A stretch of DNA of 64,000 bases, from the NCBI RefSeq assembly GCF_015594625.1, contig NZ_JADNRQ010000003.1, positions 211,074 to 275,073 of the forward strand. Reading direction: 5' to 3'. The notes beneath the pieces are model-generated. The model saw only the letters and a program-made list of their open reading frames with translations. It was not told where the DNA came from and did not search any database. Both the position numbers and the translations under genes were made by a program. This DNA comes from Desulfallas sp. Bu1-1 (GTDB lineage: Bacteria > Bacillota > Desulfotomaculia > Desulfotomaculales > Desulfallaceae). Below are positions 34,237 through 42,118 of the stretch, piece after piece (the first letter of the stretch is position 1; each line of letters starts with the position of its first letter).

Positions 34237-34906
34237 GTGTTCGGTATTTGATTATTTGTTTGCTTGATTTGTTTGCGTCACCGAACCCTGAGGTTTATTG
34301 TACCATGTAAAGTTGGTTTTGTCCAGAGTTAAATTATATTACGCTGTAGTATTAGATGAAATGTTTATTTTGCCTTTAAGTTTTTTGTTGGAAACTGTCA
34401 ATATAAATGTTCAGAATAACAAATTGATATAAATTTCATAATTCAAACCCCACCCACCTACAACCCGCATATTCCCCCGCGTCGTCCACGTCGTAAACTT
34501 CACCCGGCTCTGAATCCTGGGCCTCCACGAAACACACCCCCGGCACACCACAAGGCACGCCGGGGGCTGCATATACGGGACGTTTTCCATCCATAGCATC
34601 CCCAGCCCTACATTTTTATACAAAGCAAAACGCCCCACGGAGGAGGTAGGGGCGTAATAAATAGGGAAGGGAAGAGTATTTCAAATGCCTCCATTATGTT
34701 ACCTGATGTCATATTAATATTCTGTCGGAGAAATGACAACTTCATAAGAAATGTCGAAACTTATCCTTCACCTCAAACCTCACCCAACTACAAACCGCAT
34801 ATTTCCCCCGGGGTGTCAATGTGGTGCATTTCACCCGGCCCCGGATCCGGGACAAATTAATATAGCCGCCGGCCTTTCCCAATTGGTATTAATTATACGC
34901 ATTTCC
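34237..34906. other. Intergenic stretch with a diverged direct repeat
   Basis: No gene supported. About 80 bases from 34442 recur in diverged form from 34775 (shared TCAAACC.CACCCA.CTACAA.CCGCATATT and TTCACCCGG). A CCCCCGGC/GCCGGGGG hairpin (34537-34567) and a CGCCCC/GGGGCG hairpin (about 34630-34655) lie in between. They may be the 3' ends of a duplicated, lost gene on the minus strand. Confidence 0.45.
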
Positions 34907-34942
34907 GGTGGCTCGATGGTTCAAGACCGTCATCGCCCACCA
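34907..34942 (+). other. 3' fragment of a tRNA gene (integration-scar signature)
   Basis: T-stem GATGG (34915-34919), 7-base T loop TTCAAGA, CCGTC (34927-34931), 3' acceptor strand ATCGCCC (34932-34938), discriminator A and encoded CCA (34940-34942). The matching 5' acceptor strand GGGCGAT and the D and anticodon arms are missing upstream. The 3' end resembles tRNA-Val types. Such orphan 3' ends mark the distal attachment site of elements that integrate into tRNA genes. Confidence 0.7.
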
Positions 34943-34948
34943 AGAGAA

Positions 34949-34980
34949 AAGCCTCCGGAAAAACCGGGGGCTTTTGTTGT
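34949..34980 (+). terminator. Terminator behind the tRNA fragment
   Basis: AGCC-CCGG / CCGG-GGCT hairpin followed by TTTTGTTGT, as expected behind a tRNA gene. Confidence 0.65.
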
Positions 34981-35174
34981 GTTTGCACGGCGAGGTCTGA
35001 ATGAAGCTGAAGGAAGAGTTGGGATGGATGGAAAATTTGGGTGCCGGGCGCCATTCTAAAAGAAGGAAACCTTATGCTGGATGCGTAATACTTTATAGTC
35101 GTATTTTTGACAAGGAAGCAACAAATGGGATGGAAATAACTTGCTAAAGCTGGGATTATTGGGGGTGAATTTGG

Positions 35175-35900
35175 TTGGCGCATAAAATTCTGGCGGTGGA
35201 TGACGACCCCAAGGTGTTAAAAATATTAAAGCATACCCTGACCAGTGAAGGGTTTGAAGTGCACTGCGCGGGCAACGGTTTTGAAGCGCTCGATATGGCC
35301 AGGGAGATCCGGCCCGATTTGGTGGTGTTGGATTTAATGATGCCGGGTATGGATGGTTTTGAAACGATGCAGAAGTTAAAGGAGTTTTTGGATGTACCCA
35401 TGATTATGTTGTCCGCCCGCGGCGAAGAGATCGACCGGGTGGTTGGCTTTCGCATGGGGGTGGATGACTACCAGGTCAAACCCTTCAGCCCTATGGAATT
35501 GTCCCTGCGCGTCAAGGCGGTATTGAGGCGCAGTGTAATGGTTAAAGAAAAAGAGAACCCGGGCACCAAAAAGGTGCTCAGATTTGACCGGTTAATTATT
35601 GATTACAATAAGCGCCTGGTGCAAAACGGCGATAAAATCATCAATTTAACCCCCAAGGAATTTGAGTTGTTGTGGTTGATGGCCTCTCACCCCAACCAGG
35701 TTTTTACCAAATCGCACCTTTTAAACGTGATCTGGGAAAGTACATATGAAGGTGATGACAATACGGTAAACGTGCATATTCGCCGGCTACGCGAAAAAAT
35801 AGAGGACAACCCGTCCAAACCCACCTATATAAAGACGGTATGGGGCACGGGTTATAAATTTGAATACCAATGCATCCTTGGCGGCGATCAACAGGAATAA
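35175..35900 (+). CDS. OmpR/PhoB-family response regulator
   Basis: 241 residues. Receiver domain: KILAVDDDPKVLKIL (acidic pocket), phosphoacceptor Asp in PDLVVLDLMMPGMDGFE (about residue 53), Lys in DYQVKPFSPMEL. Winged-helix output domain from about 130 with NLTPKEFELLWLMASHPNQVF and YEGDDNTVNVHIRRLREKIE, ending YIKTVWGTGYKFE. TTG 35175 follows GGGGGTGA at 35161. No histidine kinase lies next to it, so it is an orphan here. A terminator follows. Confidence 0.94.
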   Translation: MAHKILAVDDDPKVLKILKHTLTSEGFEVHCAGNGFEALDMAREIRPDLVVLDLMMPGMDGFETMQKLKEFLDVPMIMLSARGEEIDRVVGFRMGVDDYQVKPFSPMELSLRVKAVLRRSVMVKEKENPGTKKVLRFDRLIIDYNKRLVQNGDKIINLTPKEFELLWLMASHPNQVFTKSHLLNVIWESTYEGDDNTVNVHIRRLREKIEDNPSKPTYIKTVWGTGYKFEYQCILGGDQQE

Positions 35901-35902
35901 TA

Positions 35903-35945
35903 GCCAGCCCTGGTTATAAAAAGACACCAGGGCTGGTCTGTTTTT
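35903..35945. terminator. Terminator after the response regulator
   Basis: CAGCCCTGG / CCAGGGCTG hairpin followed by TCTGTTTTTC. Confidence 0.8.
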
Positions 35946-35982
35946 CGGCCGTCACAATATATTGATATTAAAATTTTAACCT

Positions 35983-36609
35983 TTAGTTATTGCGCAGAGC
36001 TTTAATTAATTTGACTATATTGCGGCCCAGTTGCTTGGCCGCCAGCATGGCAGCCTCGTCTTCCAGGACGCTTTTACGCCAGACCACCTTGCCGTCCTTT
36101 ACGTCGGCCAGCAGGGAACCGGCCACACCGGAATACATAATGGGACCGTCATGATTGCGGCAATCCACCACGTGCAGTCCCTGGGCGGCAAGGAAGGATT
36201 CCATGATTCGTAGCGCCATTTCCTGGCCGCCGTTGCGCAATCCGGCGTTGGTGACGGCGGCGCCGACTTTTCCGGCCAGCATGTTTTTCACCATGTGCAT
36301 GTAGCGGGTGCGGTCCATGAAGTTTTTCATCAGTGCGGTGACGTTGCCCCAGTAAACCGGTGAACCGAGCACGATGCCGTCGGCGGCCAGCAGCTTGTCC
36401 CCGATGGCGGCCATGTCGTCGTCTGTAATGGAACACTGCGGTCGCCCCAGGCACTTGTTGCAGGACAGGCAGTGCTTGATGTTGTAATCAGTCAATTCCA
36501 ACAACTCCGTTGTTGCGCCGCCCGCAGTTGCTTCTTCCAGCAAGGCATTAAGCAGGGTGGCTGTATTTTTCCCTTTGCGGTGACTACCGTTGATGGCGAT
36601 AATTTTCAT
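35983..36609 (-). CDS. NADPH-dependent FMN reductase / flavodoxin-like protein
   Basis: Flavodoxin-fold oxidoreductase of about 208 residues. FMN-phosphate loop INGSHRKGKNTATLLNALL at residues 5-23, cysteine cluster CLSCNKCLGRPQC (about 48-60) typical of iron-sulfur-flavoprotein-like reductases, and GIVLGSPVYWGNVTALMKNFMDR as the flavin-ring site. ATG 36609 follows AAGGAGG. Monocistronic. Confidence 0.88.
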   Translation of the reverse strand: MKIIAINGSHRKGKNTATLLNALLEEATAGGATTELLELTDYNIKHCLSCNKCLGRPQCSITDDDMAAIGDKLLAADGIVLGSPVYWGNVTALMKNFMDRTRYMHMVKNMLAGKVGAAVTNAGLRNGGQEMALRIMESFLAAQGLHVVDCRNHDGPIMYSGVAGSLLADVKDGKVVWRKSVLEDEAAMLAAKQLGRNIVKLIKALRNN

Positions 36610-36789
36610 GGTCAAACCTCCTTAATTCATTTATTGTTTTTCAAGCCACATATTCATTATACAACGAATAACTTAAACTAAACAGCTGATGAATAAATAT
36701 TTATAATTATTAGACAAAATATAAGCCCATGGCCGCTTACAACGGGGAAATTTTAACCTGTTCCATACAATATCACCCGGTTGCCATGG

Positions 36790-37008
36790 TCACTTTTGCA
36801 TCCACTCGGCCAAAGGCTTAAACAATACTTCAATGGGCCGGTTGGGATTGGGTAATTCGATTCCCAGCGCCTGCGGGATGCTCAGGGCCATGCCGATGAG
36901 TAAAAATACGGCAAAGGCCGCCAGCTCCCGCCACATTTTTTTGCGTACCAGCCCCGGCACTTCCAGCCAAATAATTCCCAAAAACACTAACACCAGCAAC
37001 ACGACCAT
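36790..37008 (-). CDS. Small membrane protein at the end of the ger operon
   Basis: 72 residues with two membrane segments (VVLLVLVFLGIIWLEVPGLV and ELAAFAVFLLIGMALSI) separated by RKKMWR. It is 55 bases downstream of gerC on the same strand. The location suggests a role with the germination receptor, similar in size and layout to GerD/GerXD-like or other accessory proteins, but I recognise no family. Confidence 0.65.
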   Translation of the reverse strand: MVVLLVLVFLGIIWLEVPGLVRKKMWRELAAFAVFLLIGMALSIPQALGIELPNPNRPIEVLFKPLAEWMQK

Positions 37009-37063
37009 GGTTGAAATACCTCCGTCTGATGACGTTTCAAAAAATTTGCGTGCCTTGGGGATT

Positions 37064-38287
37064 TCATTGCGGTTCGGAAAGCCTGTTGGTGGTCAGACCG
37101 GTACGCCGGATCCGGCCCTCGACCGCAATATTGACCTGGGCGCCGGCAAATACCTCGTTCCAGCGGTTTTGCATTGACGCCCACTCCCGTTTATATTTCC
37201 TGTGGAATGCCTCCCCAAAGCCGAATATGTCCACCCCGTATTCCAGCTGGGCCTTGTTTAAAGCCCCCCTGGCTATGTTTTCGATCTCCCTGGACATTGC
37301 TTTTTCAATGGCCTTATAAATGACCGGGTTGGTTAATTTTTCTTTTGATTGTTGCTCCCAGAGAGTGCCTTCCATTTTCATCCATACATCAAACCAGACG
37401 CTTTCACCGTCGAAAAAAGCTTCCACCCTGGTATTACCCCGGGTGATATTGATGGATATTTTTTTACCCGGTTCGACCGGAGAGGGAACGGTGACCACCC
37501 CTCTTTTTATTTCGTCTTTGAGCCAGAGCAGTCCTCTGGTTTCGCGCACGTTCAGCCAGCCCACCAGTTTATCATCTTTAAAAATTCCTGTGCCGGTAAG
37601 GGTGATTTCGGCATGGGTTCCAACAGGTGGTTGTTGTGCCCCTTTGTAGCCCTGGGGAATGTTTTCCACCATTCCCGGACCCTGCGGCCTGCCCGACGCG
37701 GTCAGTTCGACGCGGGGCAGCGCGGGGTTGGTGCCCTTACTGGCCAGCATCATGCTCAAGTCCTTCAACATTACCGGCTCACCCACTCTCATCCTGAGCA
37801 TTGACCCGGCGGACTGGGCCGATGTGTTTTCCAACTGGGAATGGCTGTTTAACACGTCCTCGGCCTTCCCCCGGGCCACCATGACCCAGAGGGTTTCCCG
37901 GGCCGTGGGTGAGCGGGTGAAAAAATTGAATGCCTGCCGGATGCCCTCCCGGGCCAGTTCCTCACCGAAAACCAGGATCACGTTGTGACCCCAGTAAATG
38001 CTGCGGGAGACCCTTTTTTCCAGGTTCCGCTGGGCATCAAGCACCGTTTCCCCGTTCTCGGAAATTACCCAGGCATTGTTTTCCTGTGCCCCTGACGGCC
38101 TTTCCACCCCGCCGCCAAAGGCCCGGGGCCTGGCTAGCTGGACCGTCAACCGGATATCCCCGCCCGGGGCACGGTCAACTCCCGCTGCCATAACTATGGC
38201 CAACTGGCCCAGTTCTTTGCGGCCCCAACACCCTCCCTGCAAAACAAGCAAAACCACCAGGACAAGACTGCAAATTTTTTTAATCAT
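37064..38287 (-). CDS. gerC: Spore germination protein GerC (Ger(x)C lipoprotein)
   Basis: Lipoprotein subunit of the Ger nutrient receptor in the spore inner membrane. Signal peptide with lipobox LVLQGGC (Cys19), then the family start WGRKELGQLAIVMAAGVDRAP, and SRSIYWGHNVILVFGEELAREG. C-terminal domain with GTGIFKDDKLVGWLN and a final KAQLEYGVDIFGFGEAFHRKY. 407 residues. It overlaps gerB by 4 bases. Confidence 0.93.
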   Translation of the reverse strand: MIKKICSLVLVVLLVLQGGCWGRKELGQLAIVMAAGVDRAPGGDIRLTVQLARPRAFGGGVERPSGAQENNAWVISENGETVLDAQRNLEKRVSRSIYWGHNVILVFGEELAREGIRQAFNFFTRSPTARETLWVMVARGKAEDVLNSHSQLENTSAQSAGSMLRMRVGEPVMLKDLSMMLASKGTNPALPRVELTASGRPQGPGMVENIPQGYKGAQQPPVGTHAEITLTGTGIFKDDKLVGWLNVRETRGLLWLKDEIKRGVVTVPSPVEPGKKISINITRGNTRVEAFFDGESVWFDVWMKMEGTLWEQQSKEKLTNPVIYKAIEKAMSREIENIARGALNKAQLEYGVDIFGFGEAFHRKYKREWASMQNRWNEVFAGAQVNIAVEGRIRRTGLTTNRLSEPQ

Positions 38288-39393
38288 GGTTTATCTTTCC
38301 CCCGTCCCGTGAACAGCGCGATAACCAGCAGACCCAGTGGAATTGCGAACTCAAAGGTAAAGAGGGCGTAAAAAGGCCAGACATCGCCGATAAAATGAAA
38401 TATCTCCAGGCTGTTATCCCCGGCCATAATCGAAAGGGCCGCCAGGATTACCCCCACCGGCAATACCAGGGGCCGAAAATCACAGAGCTTCAGCCAGCGG
38501 GCGCTGCCCAGCACGATCACGTAATAGAAAAAAGCGATCTTAATATACCCTCCGGTGATCCAGACGGCCACAATAAACGGATCCATTCGTTCTATGACGT
38601 TGGCGATGTTGATTACCCTGGTTACATTTAAAACCGGGTAAGCCATGGCGGCGATGCCGGGACCGAATACTGCCAGGCTGCCCACAACCAGAAAAGCAAA
38701 AATCAATCCCACCGCCACAACGGATATCAAAGCTATGCGCCGTGCCTCTCCGGGCCGGACCAGGAAGGGGACAATCATGGCAAAGGTGCTGATTTCCCCG
38801 TACCAGGCCAACGGAGCCAGGGCGCCCTTGAAAATGTGCATGGCGCCGGATTCCCAAACCGGCAAAAGCCTTCGTAAATCCATCTCAGGCGTGGCCAGAA
38901 CAAAAATTAACACGATTGAAAACAGGATCAGCGGCAGAAACACCTGGTTCACCCGGGCCATCACCTCCAGACCCTGGGTGATGATATAAGCCGCGATGGC
39001 TATAGCAATAATGTTCACAACAACAATAGGTGTTTCGGGTATGAAAGCGTTTACCATAAAATCGCCAAATTCTCTGACCATAATGGAACAAATCTGGATA
39101 AACCAGAGCAAGTATAAAAGGCCCAGGATTTTACCCGCCCACCGGCCCAGGATGGCCTCCGGGTATTCAATCAGGATTTTCCCCGGGAACAGGGAGGCAA
39201 GCTTTGCCGTCAGCCACGCTACGGGCAGCGCCAGCAAAGTGGCCAACAGGGAAGATAGCCACGCGTCCTGCCTGGCGTGGGTGGCGGTAATGGCGGGGAC
39301 GCTGAGTAACGCCGTGGCAAAAATCATGGTAATGTTTAAAAGTATGGCCTGTGTACTGTCAATTTTGCCCTTTTCAACCAAAAAAATCACCAT
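38284..39393 (-). CDS. gerB: Spore germination protein GerB (GerAB/ArcD-type permease)
   Basis: Integral membrane subunit of the germinant receptor, APC-transporter-like, with about ten hydrophobic segments. It starts VEKGKIDSTQAILLNITMIF with the family's early SxxQ motif; GKIL-YPEAILGRWAGKILGLLY and WITGGYIKIAFFYYVIVLGSARW are typical. 369 residues. It lies 2 bases after gerA and overlaps gerC by 4 bases. Confidence 0.92.
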   Translation of the reverse strand: MVIFLVEKGKIDSTQAILLNITMIFATALLSVPAITATHARQDAWLSSLLATLLALPVAWLTAKLASLFPGKILIEYPEAILGRWAGKILGLLYLLWFIQICSIMVREFGDFMVNAFIPETPIVVVNIIAIAIAAYIITQGLEVMARVNQVFLPLILFSIVLIFVLATPEMDLRRLLPVWESGAMHIFKGALAPLAWYGEISTFAMIVPFLVRPGEARRIALISVVAVGLIFAFLVVGSLAVFGPGIAAMAYPVLNVTRVINIANVIERMDPFIVAVWITGGYIKIAFFYYVIVLGSARWLKLCDFRPLVLPVGVILAALSIMAGDNSLEIFHFIGDVWPFYALFTFEFAIPLGLLVIALFTGRGKDKP

Positions 39394-39395
39394 CC

Positions 39396-41018
39396 CTATC
39401 GCCGGCCCGGCCGGGGAGGCTCAGGCTTTAATCCGGGTATCTCCCGGCGCTGGTCATTTTGTCCGATAAGGTGCGGCCGCCTGCGCATGGACCACCAGGG
39501 TAACCGCACCGCGCTATCCTTTAAATCTCCTTGGATGGTAGGAGCCACCGGCGCCAGGTAAGGCACCCCGAAGGAACGCATTCCGGCCAGATGTACCACG
39601 ATGATCACAATGCCGGAGATGAGGCCGAGCAACCCCAGGGAAGCGGACAGGAACATCAGGGGAAACCGCAGCAGGCGCAGGGTAATGCTGCCGCTGTAAT
39701 AGACGGTAAAGGAAGCCATGGCCGTTAGAGCCACGACGATGATGGTGGCTCCGGCCACCAGCCCGGCCTGGACCGCGGCCTGGCCGATGATCAAAGCGGC
39801 TACGATGCTTACCGCCTGGCCGACGGGGCGGGGCAGGCGAATTCCGGCCTCCCGGATGATTTCAAAGGCCACCTCCATGAAAAACGCCTCTACAAAGACC
39901 GGGAAGGGCACCGCTTCTCGCTGGGCGGCGATACTCATGAGCAGCGGCGTGGGCAGCATTTCCGGGTGAAAAGATATTATGGCGATATAAAGCGACGGCA
40001 GAGTTAGCGCGATAACCAGGAAGATGACCCGCAGTACCCGGATCGCGGAGGCAAAAAGAAATTGCTCGTAATAATCGTCCGGGGTTTGAATGGCTTCAAT
40101 GAATAAGTATGGTACGGTTAATGCAACCGGCGTGCCGTCCACCAAAATAGCCACCCGTCCTTCCAGCAAATTGGCGGCCACCCGGTCCGGGCGGTCGGTG
40201 TGAGCCATGGTGGCAAAGGGGGAGTACGGGTGGTCCCGGATCAATTCTTCAATGTAACCCGACTCCAGCACCCCGTCGATTTTAATCCTGGACAATCTGT
40301 CTTTTACTTCATGCACCAGGCCCTCGTTGACAATCCCCTTGATATAAACCAGCGCCAATTCCGTTTTGGTAACCTCCCCCAGTTTAAGCGTTTCGATTTT
40401 CAGGTTGGGGTTTTTGATTTTGCGCCGGAGCATGGAAGTATTAATGCGCAAAGTCTCCACAAAGGATTCCCGGGGGCCCCGTACCACCGTTTCGGTAATG
40501 GAATCTGCAACGGAGCGGGCCTCCCATCCCCGGCTGCCGTTGATCAGGGCGATGGCGTGGCCGTCTACCATTAAAACGGTATCGCCGGACAAAACAGCAT
40601 CCACCACGTCCTGTATTTTGCCGGTTTCCTGCACTTGATGGACGCACAGGCCCCTCATTTTTACATAATGCAGGGCGTTATTCCGGGTAATTTCCATGTT
40701 ATCGGTGGCCATGGGCACATTTAGGGCCAGGGCCTTCATAATCTGTTCGCTGACCAGGGTTTTGTCCACCAGCCCGTCGGTGTAGACCAGGGCCAGCTTG
40801 ATCTGCTCCCGCTGGGCAAAAAGGAATTCCCGGAAAACCACATCGCTGCAGTTCTTGAAAATTCCCTTAAGCTGCTTGAGATTGCTTTCGATATCCGTGC
40901 TCAAGAGCAGGTTTTGAACGGGTTGTTCCGTGGTTTCCCGGTTGCCGCCCGCCGGGTTTTGATCCTTGGCCCGGGAATTTGTGCCTTTGGGGCGCCTGGG
41001 CTTTTTGAATAAGATCAT
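39396..41018 (-). CDS. gerA: Spore germination protein GerA (GerAA family)
   Basis: Subunit A of the germinant receptor. Soluble N-terminal half with DGLVDKTLVSEQIMKAL and VLSGDTVLMVDGHAIALINGSRGWEARSV (in family form GDTVLMVDG..., RGWEARSV) and RGPRESFVETLRINTSMLRRK; membrane half with VEAFFMEVAFEIIREAGIRLPRP and IVAALIIGQAAVQAGLV. About 540 residues. ATG 41018 follows AAAAGGGGTTGG; ATG 41060 lacks a site. First gene of gerA-gerB-gerC on the minus strand. Confidence 0.93.
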   Translation of the reverse strand: MILFKKPRRPKGTNSRAKDQNPAGGNRETTEQPVQNLLLSTDIESNLKQLKGIFKNCSDVVFREFLFAQREQIKLALVYTDGLVDKTLVSEQIMKALALNVPMATDNMEITRNNALHYVKMRGLCVHQVQETGKIQDVVDAVLSGDTVLMVDGHAIALINGSRGWEARSVADSITETVVRGPRESFVETLRINTSMLRRKIKNPNLKIETLKLGEVTKTELALVYIKGIVNEGLVHEVKDRLSRIKIDGVLESGYIEELIRDHPYSPFATMAHTDRPDRVAANLLEGRVAILVDGTPVALTVPYLFIEAIQTPDDYYEQFLFASAIRVLRVIFLVIALTLPSLYIAIISFHPEMLPTPLLMSIAAQREAVPFPVFVEAFFMEVAFEIIREAGIRLPRPVGQAVSIVAALIIGQAAVQAGLVAGATIIVVALTAMASFTVYYSGSITLRLLRFPLMFLSASLGLLGLISGIVIIVVHLAGMRSFGVPYLAPVAPTIQGDLKDSAVRLPWWSMRRRPHLIGQNDQRREIPGLKPEPPRPGRR

Positions 41019-41121
41019 GTGCCAACCCCTTTTAAAAAACAATTCAAATTTATTTTGCACAAATGGTGGCTAATTATGAATTTATTTCAAGCGACACATA
41101 TTTCTTGGAGTGGAGGGAAAG

Positions 41122-41288
41122 ATGGTTTTAGGTGTTGTGTACAAAGTGGACCCGCGGGCGATCAGGGAGGATTTAAGCCACGCCTGGTACGCGGACCGGG
41201 GCGCCCCCCGGCCTCCCGACCAGGGGGAGACCGTGCCTGACCGGGAAAAGGAAGGCGCCTATTCCTGGGTGAAGATTATTGGAGCACA
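41122..41288 (+). pseudogene. Remnant of a [NiFe]-hydrogenase large subunit
   Basis: The frame from ATG 41122 (GVVYKVDPRAIREDLSHAWY, then GETVPDREKEGAYSWVK) resembles the internal region of [NiFe]-hydrogenase large subunits that reads HSWY...GET-P-Y...KYSWLKAPR. The metal-binding CxxC ends are absent. At about 41265 the similarity stops and the sequence passes, in another frame, into a hydrogenase maturation protease. It looks like the scar of a deletion inside a hydrogenase operon. Confidence 0.6.
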
Positions 41289-41603
41289 TTGCTTAAATGC
41301 CGTTATGTTATTGCCGTCGACAGCATGCTGGGGGGCGGTTCGCCCGGAACTATCTATATGGTCAAGCCGGAAGAGATAAACCGGGCTGGTGCGGCGGTGC
41401 CGGGGTTGCGGTATGAAATTCATTTTCTGGATGTCCTTGAAATGGCTGCTGTTCACAGCGCCCGGTCCGGAGTAACTATTATCGGTGTGGAGCCGGGGGA
41501 AATCTCGTTTTCCCTGGAACTTTCCCCGGCGATTGAAGCGAAACTGCCGGAAATTACCGGGGTGGTCAGGGAATGTTTGCAAAGTATGTTTGCCGGGTCA
41601 TGA
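41271..41603 (+). pseudogene. Hydrogenase maturation protease, N-terminally truncated (HycI/HyaD family)
   Basis: EDYWSTLLKCRYVIAVDSML, then GGGSPGTIYMVKPEEI and the C-terminal VTIIGVEPGEISFSLELSPA match the C-terminal two thirds of the endopeptidase that trims the hydrogenase large subunit. The N-terminal GxGNxLxxDDGxG block with its nickel ligand is missing, so it should be inactive. The 3' end reaches 11 bases before the ferritin-like gene. Confidence 0.7.
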
Positions 41604-41616
41604 TGGGGTGTAATTG

Positions 41617-42063
41617 ATGAAACAAAGGGAGCTAATCGCCAAGCTAAACTGGTTTTATAGCCTGGAATTGAACCAGGTGGATCTGTATATCGCCCAGGCC
41701 CACGCCATGGAGGACATCTACCTGGCTAAAACCTTTGCCAGAATTGCCGCCATTGAGCAGCAGCACGTGGATAACATGGTCGCGGAAATAAAAAAGAGGG
41801 GATTCGAGCCCACCAAACTGGGAGACGTTGTTTCACCCCTGCTGGGTAAAACGGCGGGCTTTTTATCAGGGGCCATGGGCCCCAAAATGGCCTTGAAGAT
41901 TAATATCACCCTGGAAGAAAAGGCTATGAAGGACTACAAGGATTTAATCCTCAGGGTGGGCGGAGACGAAAAACTTTTCAACGTGTTGTGGAACAATTTG
42001 ATCGATGAAGACTTGCACAGGGCCTGGTTCGCCAACAAGTTAAAGGAACTGGAGCAGCTTTAA
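41617..42063 (+). CDS. Ferritin-like diiron-domain protein
   Basis: 148 residues predicted as a four-helix bundle. The likely iron ligands are in FYSLELNQVDLYIAQAH, IAAIEQQHVDNMVAEI (E-x2-H), INITLEEKAMKDYKDLI and LIDEDLHRAWFANKL (E-x2-H). Similar in layout to rubrerythrin/COQ7-like proteins, lacking a rubredoxin domain. Probably oxidative-stress related. ATG 41617 follows GGGGTG; TTG 41614 is an alternative. Confidence 0.8.
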   Translation: MKQRELIAKLNWFYSLELNQVDLYIAQAHAMEDIYLAKTFARIAAIEQQHVDNMVAEIKKRGFEPTKLGDVVSPLLGKTAGFLSGAMGPKMALKINITLEEKAMKDYKDLILRVGGDEKLFNVLWNNLIDEDLHRAWFANKLKELEQL

Positions 42064-42118
42064 CTGTTTGCGGACACCTGGTGGTATCCCTTGTTATTGA
42101 CGCTAGATAGGGCAACGG

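Noticed and set aside
34411..34638. 75-codon minus-strand ORF
   Set aside because: No ribosome-binding site, odd composition, and it spans hairpins and the diverged repeat.
34866..34942. Complete tRNA gene ending at the CCA
   Set aside because: No GGGCGAT 5' acceptor strand and no D or anticodon arm can be placed upstream.
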